DNA from: Cubamyces lactineus
Taxonomy: Eukaryota > Basidiomycota > Agaricomycetes > Polyporales > Polyporaceae
NCBI GenBank assembly: GCA_022376465.1
Contig: JACDTU010000012.1
Span: 682,001 to 746,000, forward strand
Length of the DNA: 64,000 nt
Reading direction: 5' to 3'
Position numbers and translations under genes: made by a program. Of the stretch, positions 33,141-42,255 are shown one piece after another. Under the pieces are notes generated by a model that was given only the letters and a program-made list of their open reading frames with translations, searched no databases and had not been told where the DNA came from. The stretch's first letter is position 1, and every line of letters begins with the position of its first letter.

Positions 33141-33434
33141 GTAGCCGAGCGACTTCAGTACTTGGGTTGCAACCCTCCCGTCTATTAGACGGCGAGGAGT
33201 TGCGACCGGATGCAAGTCTGGCGTCAAAGAGGACCCTGCCGCGAGCACGCCCATGTCCGACGGAGGGGGTTGCGACCACGGTTGCAAGTACCCTGCCGAC
33301 GGCAAGTTGCATGCTCAGATGCTGCGAACGCAAGTCAGTACATGTTCGACAAAATGGCTCCGCTCAGGGTCGAACCCCGAGCATAGTACATGCAAGGTGG
33401 CCAGCGGTACCACTGCACCACCTTTGCTTATCTG
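33141..33434 (-). mobile_element. tRNA-derived SINE, copy 1
   Basis: On the minus strand the element starts with a tRNA-like head: A box in GGTGGTGCAGTGGTACCGC (about 33406-33424) and B box GGGTTCGACCCTG near 33368-33380. The body then matches, over about 250 bp, the plus-strand copy at 42256-42636, including a stretch around TTGCATCCGGTCGCAACTCC and GCCGTCTAATAGACGG. No target duplication could be fixed. The tRNA head is not a functional tRNA gene: the cloverleaf is incomplete. Confidence 0.75.
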
Positions 33435-34028
33435 TAAGCTCGCCCTTAACTATATCTCATAGACAAATGGAATAGGCATTGATTATGATCGGCTTCGTCT
33501 GGATCCCAAACTCGGACAGCGCAGTGTTCATTCAGCAACTCCAACTGGCAGCCTTCGAGGGATGGTGTGGATACGAGTATACTTCGTAAGCAAAAGATGT
33601 CGGAAATTTCCTACGGTCTCGGGAGGCCAGCACCTGAGGATTTACTATTTCTCGGCCCTACTTATTGGGTACCTGCAGAGCTCATCAGGAATGCACCGGA
33701 GGCTAGTCGAGGTGGCTGAGAGCGCCGAGAAATAGTACCTCCCGAGTACTGTTATGGATATCATAGAGTCTTCATCTCATTTCCTAGAAGTTTCGTGAAC
33801 GCGTTCCGGCCTGTTTGTCTCTAGCCTGTTTGTTTTGTTACTGAGTGACCCCTTCTTTCTGTATCAAGGCCTTTGTTTGACTAACATGTATAAATCATAC
33901 GTTCCCGCCACTGTCTAATGCATCTCTCCTTTTACCCCGTAATATCATACGCGCCACCATGCTCCGTGTGCTTTTGCAAACGTCGATCGAGAGTCCGTTC
34001 GCGACCTAAGTAAGAATCAGCATAGCTA
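33435..34028. other. Spacer with a small hairpin
   Basis: 594 bp. CTCGGGAGG (33618-33626) and ACTATTTCTCGGC (33644-33656) reappear inverted at 33724-33746, giving an imperfect stem-loop of about 130 bp. No gene seen. Confidence 0.5.
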
Positions 34029-34033
34029 CGCGC
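34029..34033 (+). repeat. 5-bp target-site duplication of the chromovirus (left)
   Basis: CGCGC immediately before the LTR; matches 41649-41653. Confidence 0.85.
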
Positions 34034-34430
34034 TGTTACGACGAGCCTAGATCGGTCACAGCAAGCGACGTCCTAGGGATCGGACCAGAGGTCTCCAGTA
34101 GTTCGAGTCGAGTAGAGGTTCAGAGGAATAGGCAATGGATAACCAGGTCGAGCTGAGGATCCCGAGTGGATCCTCTGGTCTTAAATACAGGAAGAGAGAC
34201 ATGGACACATCAGCGCCACGTAGGCGCCACGTACCGTGAGAGTCCAGTATAACTACGTAGAGTCAGGGCTGGGAATACAGATGATGTGGCGATGACGTGG
34301 CGGAAGGTGATAGGGTAGTAATACAACAGCCGTGTGAACCGGTGGGAAAGGATGACGTGGCATAACGGGGGCACGAGGAAGAGAGAGGAAAAGGAAACTG
34401 GGTGACCGTGACGTACTGAGCGTCGTAACA
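34034..34430 (-). repeat. 3' LTR of the chromovirus
   Basis: 397 bp, ends inverted as TGTTACGACG/CGTCGTAACA. By reading it is identical to the other LTR. It contains three TGACGT cores (near 34293, 34351 and 34408) and a TATTTAAG TATA-like box (minus strand, about 34180-34187). Confidence 0.95.
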
Positions 34431-34441
34431 TTACCCCCTTC
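34431..34441 (-). other. Polypurine tract
   Basis: Minus-strand GAAGGGGGTAA directly abutting the 3' LTR: the expected plus-strand primer site for reverse transcription. Confidence 0.8.
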
Positions 34442-34479
34442 GTATGCTTCTACGCTGTTCCATCAGCGGAATATCCAGC

Positions 34480-35514
34480 TCAACTCGTAAACCGCTCGTC
34501 CATGTCTTCTGGGCGCAGAGGGCACTCCCACGGGTGATGGCCAGGGGCGGTGGCGCGACACCAGACACATCGCCAGTCTCTGCACCGCAGGTACTCGTGA
34601 TCGGGCGACCCACAGACTAGGCAGCTGCGGCCAATAGGGTGGAGGGACGGCGGGGACTCAGGTCGGGCCGGCGAAGCGTCCATTGGGGCGGGCGAGGTGT
34701 CTCTTCGAGCTCTTACGTTACGCTCGTCGGGGGATGGATCACGGGGCCGACGGCTTCCTGCGGAGACTCTGGTGTGGAACAAGGGCAGATAGGTCCCTTG
34801 GCGTCGGGCTTCGCCGGGCACTCTTCTTGCCGCAGCTGGGAGTTCTCCGGGAGGTGGGGCCGCATCGTTGATGACCGAGGCCAGTGGCGCCATCCTTGCA
34901 CAGAATGCGGGGAGTTCAAATGTTTGTATGAGGAAGTTCCTCCACGTGCGCGTGGTCCGGGCGAGCCGTCGAGTGGTGTTCAAAGAGTGTCTTGCCAACC
35001 TCCGTAACTCGTGGGCATGGTGCCCGACGTTTTCGAGGGCGCGCGCTTGCCGTGCTGCGATGTCGTAGTCCGAGACTTGCCGTTGCTCCTCTTCTTCACC
35101 AAACGCCTCATGAAGAGCGTCTAGAGCGTCCTCTGCGATGTCAGCTGCGTCAACGAGGTTCCCTTCCAGTGCGTCCAGTTCCCGTTGCTCGTTGTAGAGG
35201 CATCGATACTCTCTAAGGAAGTACTGCAAGCCTCGCTCGGTGGCATTGACGACTGGGATAGGGTTGGTGAGGAGCGCACGGAGCAACTGGTTGACGTCGG
35301 GGTGCCGGGAGTGGTCTACCAGATGAGAGTCTTCGACACCAACCGTGCTGAGGTCCGACGTCGAGGAGGCGGGCGATGGTGACCTAGAGGTGTATTCCGG
35401 TGGGGGCGACGAGAGGCGTCTGGCGAGTGGGGGAGGAATGGGTAGCGGCTGTTGGTTTTCCTGGTCGCTTGCATTGTCGTCAGCGACTTGGGTGCTATAG
35501 AGGGGGCGGCCCAT
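34480..35514 (-). CDS. Chromovirus third extra frame: tandem zinc-knuckle protein in env position
   Basis: 344 residues from the ATG at 35514. The N-terminal third is Pro/Ser-rich (SSPPPEYTSRSPSPASS). The middle (about 85-215) is helical and charged (LREYRCLYNEQRELDALEGN, EEEEQRQVSDYDIAARQARA). The C-terminus has two cysteine-histidine knuckles: CLVCGSPDHEYLRC, a canonical C-x2-C-x4-H-x4-C, then CVWCRATAPGHHPWEC, C-x2-C-x6-H-x4-C. A second nucleic-acid-binding, nucleocapsid-like protein downstream of pol is unusual for a chromovirus. The ATG lies one base after the stop of the preceding frame (TAG, A, ATG). Function unknown; RNA binding inferred. Confidence 0.8.
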   Translation of the reverse strand: MGRPLYSTQVADDNASDQENQQPLPIPPPLARRLSSPPPEYTSRSPSPASSTSDLSTVGVEDSHLVDHSRHPDVNQLLRALLTNPIPVVNATERGLQYFLREYRCLYNEQRELDALEGNLVDAADIAEDALDALHEAFGEEEEQRQVSDYDIAARQARALENVGHHAHELRRLARHSLNTTRRLARTTRTWRNFLIQTFELPAFCARMAPLASVINDAAPPPGELPAAARRVPGEARRQGTYLPLFHTRVSAGSRRPRDPSPDERNVRARRDTSPAPMDASPARPESPPSLHPIGRSCLVCGSPDHEYLRCRDWRCVWCRATAPGHHPWECPLRPEDMDERFTS

Positions 35515-35515
35515 T

Positions 35516-35704
35516 CTACTCGTCCCAGCTGGAGTTATTGAGGGTGCGGTCGGCCTGGTCAAGCTTGTCGTTTACGGGGTCGAGAGGGTCGCGGTGTTCG
35601 AGAGCAATTTCGAGGATGTTGATGGCGAGGCGCAGGTGAGTGGCGATGAAGGCAAGGGCAAGGAGGTAGCCGAGGGTCATGCAGGTGAAGAGCGCGATGA
35701 TCAT
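35516..35704 (-). CDS. Chromovirus second extra frame: small single-span membrane protein
   Basis: 62 residues from the ATG at 35704. A hydrophobic segment at about residues 2-24 (MIIALFTCMTLGYLLALAF) is followed by an amphipathic, charged tail ending TLNNSSWDE. Its ATG lies five bases after the stop of the frame before it, and its TAG stop one base before the ATG of the zinc-knuckle frame. No family recognised. The open, overlapping-free arrangement and consistent hydrophobicity argue against a chance frame. Confidence 0.6.
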   Translation of the reverse strand: MIIALFTCMTLGYLLALAFIATHLRLAINILEIALEHRDPLDPVNDKLDQADRTLNNSSWDE

Positions 35705-35709
35705 AGGCT

Positions 35710-35868
35710 TCACGATCCCCACGCTGATCGAGATGGGTAGTCACGGCTGTGGAGAGTGTGCTCGATGATGCGGTTGAAGAGGTCGCGGAGGATATACCAG
35801 AGAAAGAGGAGGGTGATAGCGAGGAGGGTGAGGCAGTAGATGGCGAAGAGGATGGCGAGAGAGAGCAT
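35710..35868 (-). CDS. Chromovirus first extra frame: small single-span membrane protein
   Basis: 52 residues from the ATG at 35868, six bases after the pol stop (TAA 35875-35877). The first 26 residues are strongly hydrophobic (MLSLAILFAIYCLTLLAITL, then LFLWYIL), followed by a basic tail RDLFNRIIEHTLHSRDYPSR. It resembles a signal-anchor protein. Too short for family assignment. Confidence 0.6.
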   Translation of the reverse strand: MLSLAILFAIYCLTLLAITLLFLWYILRDLFNRIIEHTLHSRDYPSRSAWGS

Positions 35869-35874
35869 TGCAGA

Positions 35875-38800
35875 TTACAGCAGCTTCTTCGCCCTTTTAT
35901 ACCGTTGGAGGATTTCTTTGGCGTTCGGAATTAGAGCGGACTCGGGTTCCCATGTGTTCTCGGCGCTGGAGTAGCCTTTCCACTTGATTTGGTAGCGGAT
36001 TCCGCCTCGTGTGGCCTTGTGTCCGATGATCGCTTCGACCTCATATTCTTCTTCTCCGTCGATAAGGTCAGGTGGTGGCCTCGTGTAGTTCGGTCCGTGG
36101 GTGTCGTTTTCCTTGTATGGGGTGAGGAAGCATGCGTGGAACACGGGGTGTACCTTCCAGTGTTTCGGCAGCTCCAGCCGATAGGTCACGGGTCCAAGTA
36201 CTTCGGTGATGACAAAGGGGCCTTCCCGTTTTGGTGCGAGTTTCCGGGATGCGTAAGCGAGCTTGAGGTTCTTCCCTTCGAGCCAGACCTTCTGTCCTTT
36301 CTTGAATTGGACGAACTTTCCCTTGAACCTGTCGCGTATGACGTGTCGGGCTAGCTCGTGGGCTGCTAGGGCTTCGTCTCGGGCCTTCTGGAGGTTCACT
36401 AGCCGTTCTTGTACTGTCGGGGTGTTGGTCTTGGGGTATGCGATAGGAATCAGTGTCGGTTCGTACCCCATCATGAGGTAGAATGGTGATGCGTTCCGTG
36501 CTGAGTGGGTCCGTTGATTGTGTGCGACTTCTGCGTCGACAAGGTGTTCCGCCCATTCGTCTGGTCGGCCTTCGCAGAATATCCTGAGGTAGACTTCCAG
36601 TTCTTGATTCACTCGTTCAGTTTGTCCGTCGGTCTGCGGGTGATATGCGGTGGACGGGGAAAGGGTGATGCCTAAGAGTCTTCCTAATTCGCGAGTGACG
36701 TTGGATACGAATTGTGGCCCTCGGTCGGATATGACCTTGCTGGGTAGTCCAAAGTGTCGGTAGACATGCCGGTGGTAAAGCGCCGCTGTGCCGATTGCGT
36801 CGATCGTCTTCTTGCATGGTGCGAAAATCACCCCCTTCGTAAGGCCATGGTCGACCACGACCAGAATACTATCGTAGCCGTGGGATTCGGGGAGATCGGT
36901 GATGAGATCCATCGTGACGTTCTGGAATGGCCGAGTAACATCGTCAGCGGGGATTGGTTGTGGGGGCGGGGTGGTCGGGTGTGTGTTTGGCTTGTTCTGC
37001 TGGCATGTGGCACAGCCTTCGACGTATCGGGATACCATGGCATACATGCCGGGCCACCAGTATGACCGTCGTATCAGTTCTAGAGTCTTGAATTTCCCAG
37101 GGTGTCCGGCTGCCGGGGAGTCGTGGTGTTGACTGATTAGGTCTCGTCGCAGGGCTTCGTCGGCCGGTACGTAGCATCGGTTCTTGTAGAAGATTAAGCC
37201 ATCTCGTTCTTGCCAATCGGTGAGTGCACTTCTGATCGGGGGTGGTCCGTCGTGTTGGATGGCAGCAAGTGCGTCGCAAAAGAGTCTGTCTTGCGTGGCC
37301 AAGTGTCGGAACCTCGGTGCCAGTCGGGTGTCCACTAGTCGTACGAAGAGGTTGTCAGGTAGCATGGTTCGTTCAGTATTGTCGTCTTCTGATCCTTGTC
37401 GGTGATCGGGTCTTCGGGATAGCGCATCCGATTGTACCATTGCCGTGCCGGGGGTGTGTACGAGTTGGATGTCGAACTGGGAGAGAAAGAGGGCCCATCG
37501 TGCTTGTCGTCTGTTCAGTTGTTGCGGGTTGCGCCAGTAGGTGAGGTTCTTGTGGTCGGATAGGATCGTAACCGGGTGCCCTGATCCTTCGAGGTAGTGT
37601 CGCCAGGCCTTCAGGGCTCGAATGATGCCAAGTAGTTCTCGGTCATAGATTTCATAGTTCCGTTCCGCTTCGGTGAATCCTTCGGATAGATACGCGCACG
37701 GGTGCAGGTCGCCGTTGGCATCCCGTTGCCGGAGTACTGCCCCTGTGGCCCATTGCGAAGCGTCGGATTCGACAACAAAGGGTTTGCTAACGTCGGGCAT
37801 TTGCAGCATGGGGGCCGTCGCGAATCGTTGCTTCAGCATGTCGAAGGCCTTCTGGCATTCCGTTGTCCATTCCCATTTGGCGTCTTTCTTGGTGAGCGCG
37901 TTGAGCGGTCGCGCGATCTCTGAGAAGTGGTCGATGAATCGTCGGTAAAAGTTGCCGAATCCAAGGAATGATCGAACGTCCTTGACGGTTGTCGGTTCTG
38001 GCCAGTCGAGTATTCCCTTTATCTTGATAGGGTCCATGGAGATCCGGTTCTCGCTGATGATCATTCCAAGATACTCCACTTCTGGTGCGTCGAATATGCA
38101 CTTCTCTAGCTTGAGGTAGAGGTCGTGTTCTTTGAGTCGTTCCAGGACACGTAAGGTCCTTCTTCGGTGTTCGTCCAGGTCTGCCGAAAAGATCAGTATG
38201 TCGTCCATGTAAATCACTACCCATCCTTCGTCGATCATGTCTGCGAAGATCGCGTTCATCATAGCTTGGAAAGCCGAGGGGGAGTTCCGCAGTCCAAAGA
38301 ACATGACCATTGGTTCGTATAGCCCTTTGCTGGTTCGGAAGGCGGCCTTCCATTGATCACCGTCCTTGATACGGACGTTGTTGTATCCCGACCGGAGGTC
38401 CAGTTTGGAGAAAACCTTCGCTCCGCGCAGCTTGTCGACCAATTCCGATATGAGCGGTAGTGGGTACTTGTTGGGGACGGTTCCTTCGTTGAGGTATCGA
38501 TAGTCTTGGCAGGGTCGTAGTGTTCCGTCCTTCTTGCCGACGAAGAAGAATGGGGATGCCATCGGCGAGTTCGAGGGTCGGATGTAGCCTTTTCGTAGGT
38601 TCTCCCAGATGAATTCTTCCTCGGCTTCGAGTTCCTTGGGCGTGAGTTGATATCGCTTGAAGTCCTTTGGGGTAAAGCCTTCCTTGAGTTCAATGGCCAG
38701 GTCCCAGGGTCGTGATGGTGGGAATCGTTCGGATGCCTTCTTTTCAAAGATGGCGGCATATCCTCGGTACGGTTCGGGGAGCATCTCTTCGAAAGTCTTC

Positions 38801-39723
38801 TTTTCTTCCTGTGCTTGGTGCTGTTGTGCGAGTGCCATTGCGGGGTTGACCTTTGCTCAGATCCAGACGTTGGCTGCAATTGCAAATTGAAGTCCTTGTG
38901 GGGCTCGTCGGATTCTTCCAATGGTGGGTCCGGGTCCAATCTTCGTGGGTTCGTAATCATGTTCCGTGGTGAGGGGGGATCCGGGTCGAGGCATATCTCC
39001 GTGCCATTCTGTCGCATGCGATGCTATCATGGCTTCGTGTTCTCCGCGAAGATAAGCTATCAGCAGATCTTGGTCGTTGGGTTCTTCTTCCGGGTGCACG
39101 TCGGAGAGGGTAACTCGTTCGATGTTCTCGTAGATTGGTTCTTGGGTCGATGCTTCCTCGGTCGCGTCTTCGTCTTCTTCATCTGTTTCTTCGTCCGGTT
39201 CTTCTTCGACTGGCTTGGGTCTTCCGGTGAAGGGGTCTTGATCTGGGAACCACATTGCACGCAGATGTTCCACAATTGTTCGGTTCACCCGGGCGGGGTC
39301 GATATCGAGGGTCCCTTTCGTGAAGTCGATGTTGGCATTGACACGCTGCAGCCATGGCAGGCCCAGGATGATTGGTTCCTTTCCTAGCGACGTAATCAGG
39401 AACCGCACAATGTGTCGGTGGCGCCCAGCTTCAATTTCAAGGACTGCGCATTTCTTGATATCGCCTGCTTCATTCCTGGTTCCGTCAGCGTTGTATACTC
39501 GGATCGGGGCTTTCAGCGATTTGAGCGGGAAGTTGTGCTCTTTCGCAAACCTGTGGTCCATGAATACTTCTCCCGCTCCCGTGTCGATGAGGGCTTTCGT
39601 TTCGACGCTTAGGTCCGCGTGGATAGATAACGGAATTCTCATAGACTGTCGAGAAGTCTGCGCTACTATTACACGGCGGACCTTGGTACGCGGTCGTGAC
39701 GTCGAGACACGCCGGTTCTTCAA
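35875..39723 (-). CDS. pol: Chromovirus pol: protease, RT, RNase H, integrase, chromodomain (one in-frame TGA)
   Basis: The frame runs from the -1 shift point at 39723 to TAA at 35875, broken once by TGA at 38857-38859. The protease has [13 protein letters not shown] near the start and ends with a long acidic linker. After the TGA comes reverse transcriptase ([22 protein letters not shown] at about residue 210 of this part), RNase H ([31 protein letters not shown]) and the integrase zinc domain ([15 protein letters not shown]). The integrase core has D in [10 protein letters not shown] in VISDRGPQF and E in [13 protein letters not shown], followed by a GPFVITEV region. The last 60 or so residues form a chromodomain ([27 protein letters not shown]). 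The reverse transcriptase and integrase catalytic residues are intact. Without readthrough the TGA separates protease from RT. Confidence 0.93.
38857..38859 (-). other. In-frame TGA between protease and reverse transcriptase
   Basis: The frame is the same on both sides. A CGA to TGA transition at a CpG would explain it, but the ancestral codon is not known. Confidence 0.8.
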
Positions 39724-40958
39724 AAACCCTCGTTGGAGAAGCTTGCGAGGATTTCCTTCGCGTCTTGGTCTTCTTCTAGCCCCTTCAGAGCGGTACGGAT
39801 TCTTGCTGCGATAAGCTGCTTCTTGTCGGCCGCTTGGCCGTCAATGGATTTGATGTCTTCATCATCGTCGCTCTCGTCTTCTTCGACCTCGGTGATGCGG
39901 GCCTTGGCAGCAGGCTTCGTCTTCTTACGGTCGTTGGTTCTTCTGTTGGGGCACTGCCGCGCTAGATGCCCTATCTGGTGGCAATTGAAGCATCGTCCTT
40001 CTCGGTAGTGCTTCTCACGTTCTTCGGTTGTCATCTTGTCGACATCCATGGTGTCAGGGTCGCGTTCTTGCGGTCGGGGTCTGTACGGCTTGTACGTAGG
40101 TCGGAAGGTCGAGGTCTTCCCGTCGTATGCTCTTCCCAGGTGATACTGCTGTTTGAGAGTGGAGGCTCGGAGGTAGAGTTCGCTGGCATCCTTCGGTAGG
40201 GGGTACATCCCGAAGATCTTCTCTCAAAGGGGACAGTTGAGTCCAGCATAGAAGAAGTCGGCAATGACTTCGAACTCTGTGATTCCGCATCGCGAGATGA
40301 TCGACTTGAACTCGGCGATGTAGTCTTCGACTTTCTTGCTTCCTTGCTTCAGGTTTCGCAGCAGTACACGGGCGCTGGCCTTCTGGTCGATGTCGTCGAA
40401 TGCTTCCAGTAGTTGCTTCTTGAAGTCGTCCCATGTTCCGTAGTTGGGTTCGATACGTTCTTCGCCTGGTCTTCGGTTCTTGTTCTGGTCGGCTGCCTGC
40501 CGTTCTACGTCTTCAATGAAGGTGCGGGCCCAGGTTCCGGCGGTGCCTCCGTTCATCAGCATAAGGCAGAAGACGATCTTCATTTCGTCGGTGGCGTAGG
40601 TCTTCTTGTTCATCGTGAGGTAGAGGGAGCATTTCTGCAGCCACTCCACTACTTCGCCCCGCTTCCCTGAGAACTCTGGGGGCATCTTGAGCTTGATCTT
40701 GTTCGTCTTTTCTTCAGCCATCGTGGCTTCGGTTCGGCCTTCGGGTTCGTTCGTAGTTTGGTTCGATTCTTCTTGAGGGGTCTTCCCTACGGGTTCTGGT
40801 GCGGCTTCGCTTCCCTCCGGGTCGTCGTTCGAAGTTCTTGTAGCGTTCTCGCTTTCTGGTTCACTCTCCTCGAGTATCTCCGCTTGAGCTGGTCTGGGAG
40901 TAGTGAAGTCTACCGGGGAAGGTTGTTCTGGTTCTGTTCTCGGTTCCGGGGTGGCCAC
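39720..40958 (-). CDS. gag: Chromovirus gag (one in-frame TGA)
   Basis: The open frame reaches 40958 and beyond without an ATG; the first in-frame ATG is at 40721 (MAEEKTNKIKLKMPPEFSG). The capsid-like part has FSGKRGEVVEWLQKCSLYL, GTWARTFIEDVE, NYGTWDDFKKQLLEAFDDI and VEDYIAEFKSIISRCGI. A TGA at 40224-40226 interrupts it, and the same frame continues with GMYPLPKDASELYLRA and the nucleocapsid knuckle CFNCHQIGHLARQC (C-x2-C-x4-H-x4-C), ending in an acidic stretch and SNEGF-stop. Whether translation starts at 40721, at a non-ATG codon, or at a lost ATG is unclear. The region 40959-41251 also looks partly coding in two frames. Confidence 0.88.
39723..39729 (-). other. Probable -1 ribosomal frameshift site GGGTTTT
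   Basis: Minus-strand GGGTTTT sits in the X-XXY-YYZ register of gag (GA-G GGT TTT) directly before the gag TGA (39720-39722). Slipping back one base gives TTG AAG AAC, exactly the start of the pol frame. Confidence 0.75.
40224..40226 (-). other. In-frame TGA inside gag
   Basis: It lies between the capsid-like part and the nucleocapsid knuckle; both sides share one frame. Consistent with CGA to TGA at a CpG. Confidence 0.8.
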
Positions 40959-41251
40959 TGGTTCCTCCGGAAGTTCGTCTCCAAGTGATATTTCGCGGTA
41001 ATGTCTTCGGTAGTCGGGGTCGATGTCAAGGCAGTTCCGCCAGGTGAGAGGGACTTCAGTGAAGTGCCAGGACTTGTTCTTCCAGAAAGAAGACTTGTTG
41101 CCCTTCGTAGTAGACTAGCTTGGCTTCCTTGTCAACCGCAAATTCTTTCGGTATTGACGCCGTGTTGTTCGGTCCGGGGCCGCTCTGTCTTGAGCGGGTG
41201 TCGTGTGTCGAGATCTGGGTAGATCGACGGGTTCCGGTGAGCTCAACCTAA

Positions 41252-41648
41252 TGTTACGACGAGCCTAGATCGGTCACAGCAAGCGACGTCCTAGGGATCG
41301 GACCAGAGGTCTCCAGTAGTTCGAGTCGAGTAGAGGTTCAGAGGAATAGGCAATGGATAACCAGGTCGAGCTGAGGATCCCGAGTGGATCCTCTGGTCTT
41401 AAATACAGGAAGAGAGACATGGACACATCAGCGCCACGTAGGCGCCACGTACCGTGAGAGTCCAGTATAACTACGTAGAGTCAGGGCTGGGAATACAGAT
41501 GATGTGGCGATGACGTGGCGGAAGGTGATAGGGTAGTAATACAACAGCCGTGTGAACCGGTGGGAAAGGATGACGTGGCATAACGGGGGCACGAGGAAGA
41601 GAGAGGAAAAGGAAACTGGGTGACCGTGACGTACTGAGCGTCGTAACA
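41252..41648 (-). repeat. 5' LTR of the chromovirus
   Basis: 397 bp. It carries the same TATTTAAG box and TGACGT cores as the other copy; transcription would start here on the minus strand. Confidence 0.95.
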
Positions 41649-41653
41649 CGCGC
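41649..41653 (+). repeat. 5-bp target-site duplication of the chromovirus (right)
   Basis: CGCGC, identical to 34029-34033. Confidence 0.85.
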
Positions 41654-42255
41654 TGCTTGGAAGCTACTTAGCTCGACGCACACGTCGACTTGAGCACCGT
41701 GGATTAGTGTCGGTTTAGGAAGGAGGTTATCAGATTTGGCGCTGAACCACTCCCACTCACAACAAGTACAGAAATAAATTTCCAACATTTAGCCCTTCGG
41801 CATCTATTGGATGTCATCTAACTATTGTATAGGAACACTCAAATGGTCAAGGATCGCTTTGATATCGAAGATACCAATTTTATCAAGCTGCCAGACAACA
41901 TTCCGAAAGGGGAAGGCTTTTGCATTGGGGAGTATTAGCGTGAGTGGCGAAAAACGTGTAGATGGCGGTGATGCGATTTCTCGATGTCGTAGTGCAGCTT
42001 TTGCGTACTGTAAGTAGCGTAGTCAATATGAACATTGGTGTTTGCATTGCGTGGTGAGATCCCACATGATACTCAGGTAATAAGAGTGTTGAGCAAACCG
42101 CCGAAACAACCCCATGTCGAGTGGCCGATGCGATTGACGTCATAAACTATGTTGATGATCGGTTATACCAGCGGGGTTTTGGGTACCGGTAAGTCTTTCT
42201 CTGACCCATCATCCGAGCCATGAAAATACGTATATATGGTTACGTTACAACACTA
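41654..42255. other. Spacer right of the chromovirus
   Basis: 602 bp, no gene recognised. It would have been continuous with the sequence left of 34029 before insertion. Confidence 0.45.

Larger units (their letters stand above)
34034..41648 (-). mobile_element. Complete Ty3/gypsy chromovirus LTR retrotransposon
   Basis: 7615 bp, minus strand, bounded by 397-bp LTRs with TG/CA ends (34034-34430 and 41252-41648) that look identical on reading, and flanked by CGCGC on both sides. Order in the element's own direction: 5' LTR, gag with a CCHC knuckle, a -1 slip site, protease, reverse transcriptase, RNase H, integrase, chromodomain, two small membrane frames, a zinc-knuckle frame, polypurine tract, 3' LTR. 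The integrase-then-chromodomain order defines a chromovirus. Each of gag and pol contains one TGA. The sequence just inside the 5' LTR (TTAGGTTGAGC) does not start with the TGG expected of a tRNA primer-binding site. Confidence 0.95.

Noticed and set aside
33360..33430. Possible tRNA gene (A and B boxes)
   Set aside because: No complete cloverleaf or acceptor stem, and the same sequence recurs with a shared body at 42256, so it is a SINE head.
38259..39017. 252-codon frame overlapping the reverse transcriptase region
   Set aside because: Shadow frame of pol.
34210..41649. Identical 73-residue frames in both LTRs (34210-34431 and 41428-41649, minus)
   Set aside because: They arise from LTR duplication; the sequence holds promoter motifs, not a recognisable protein.
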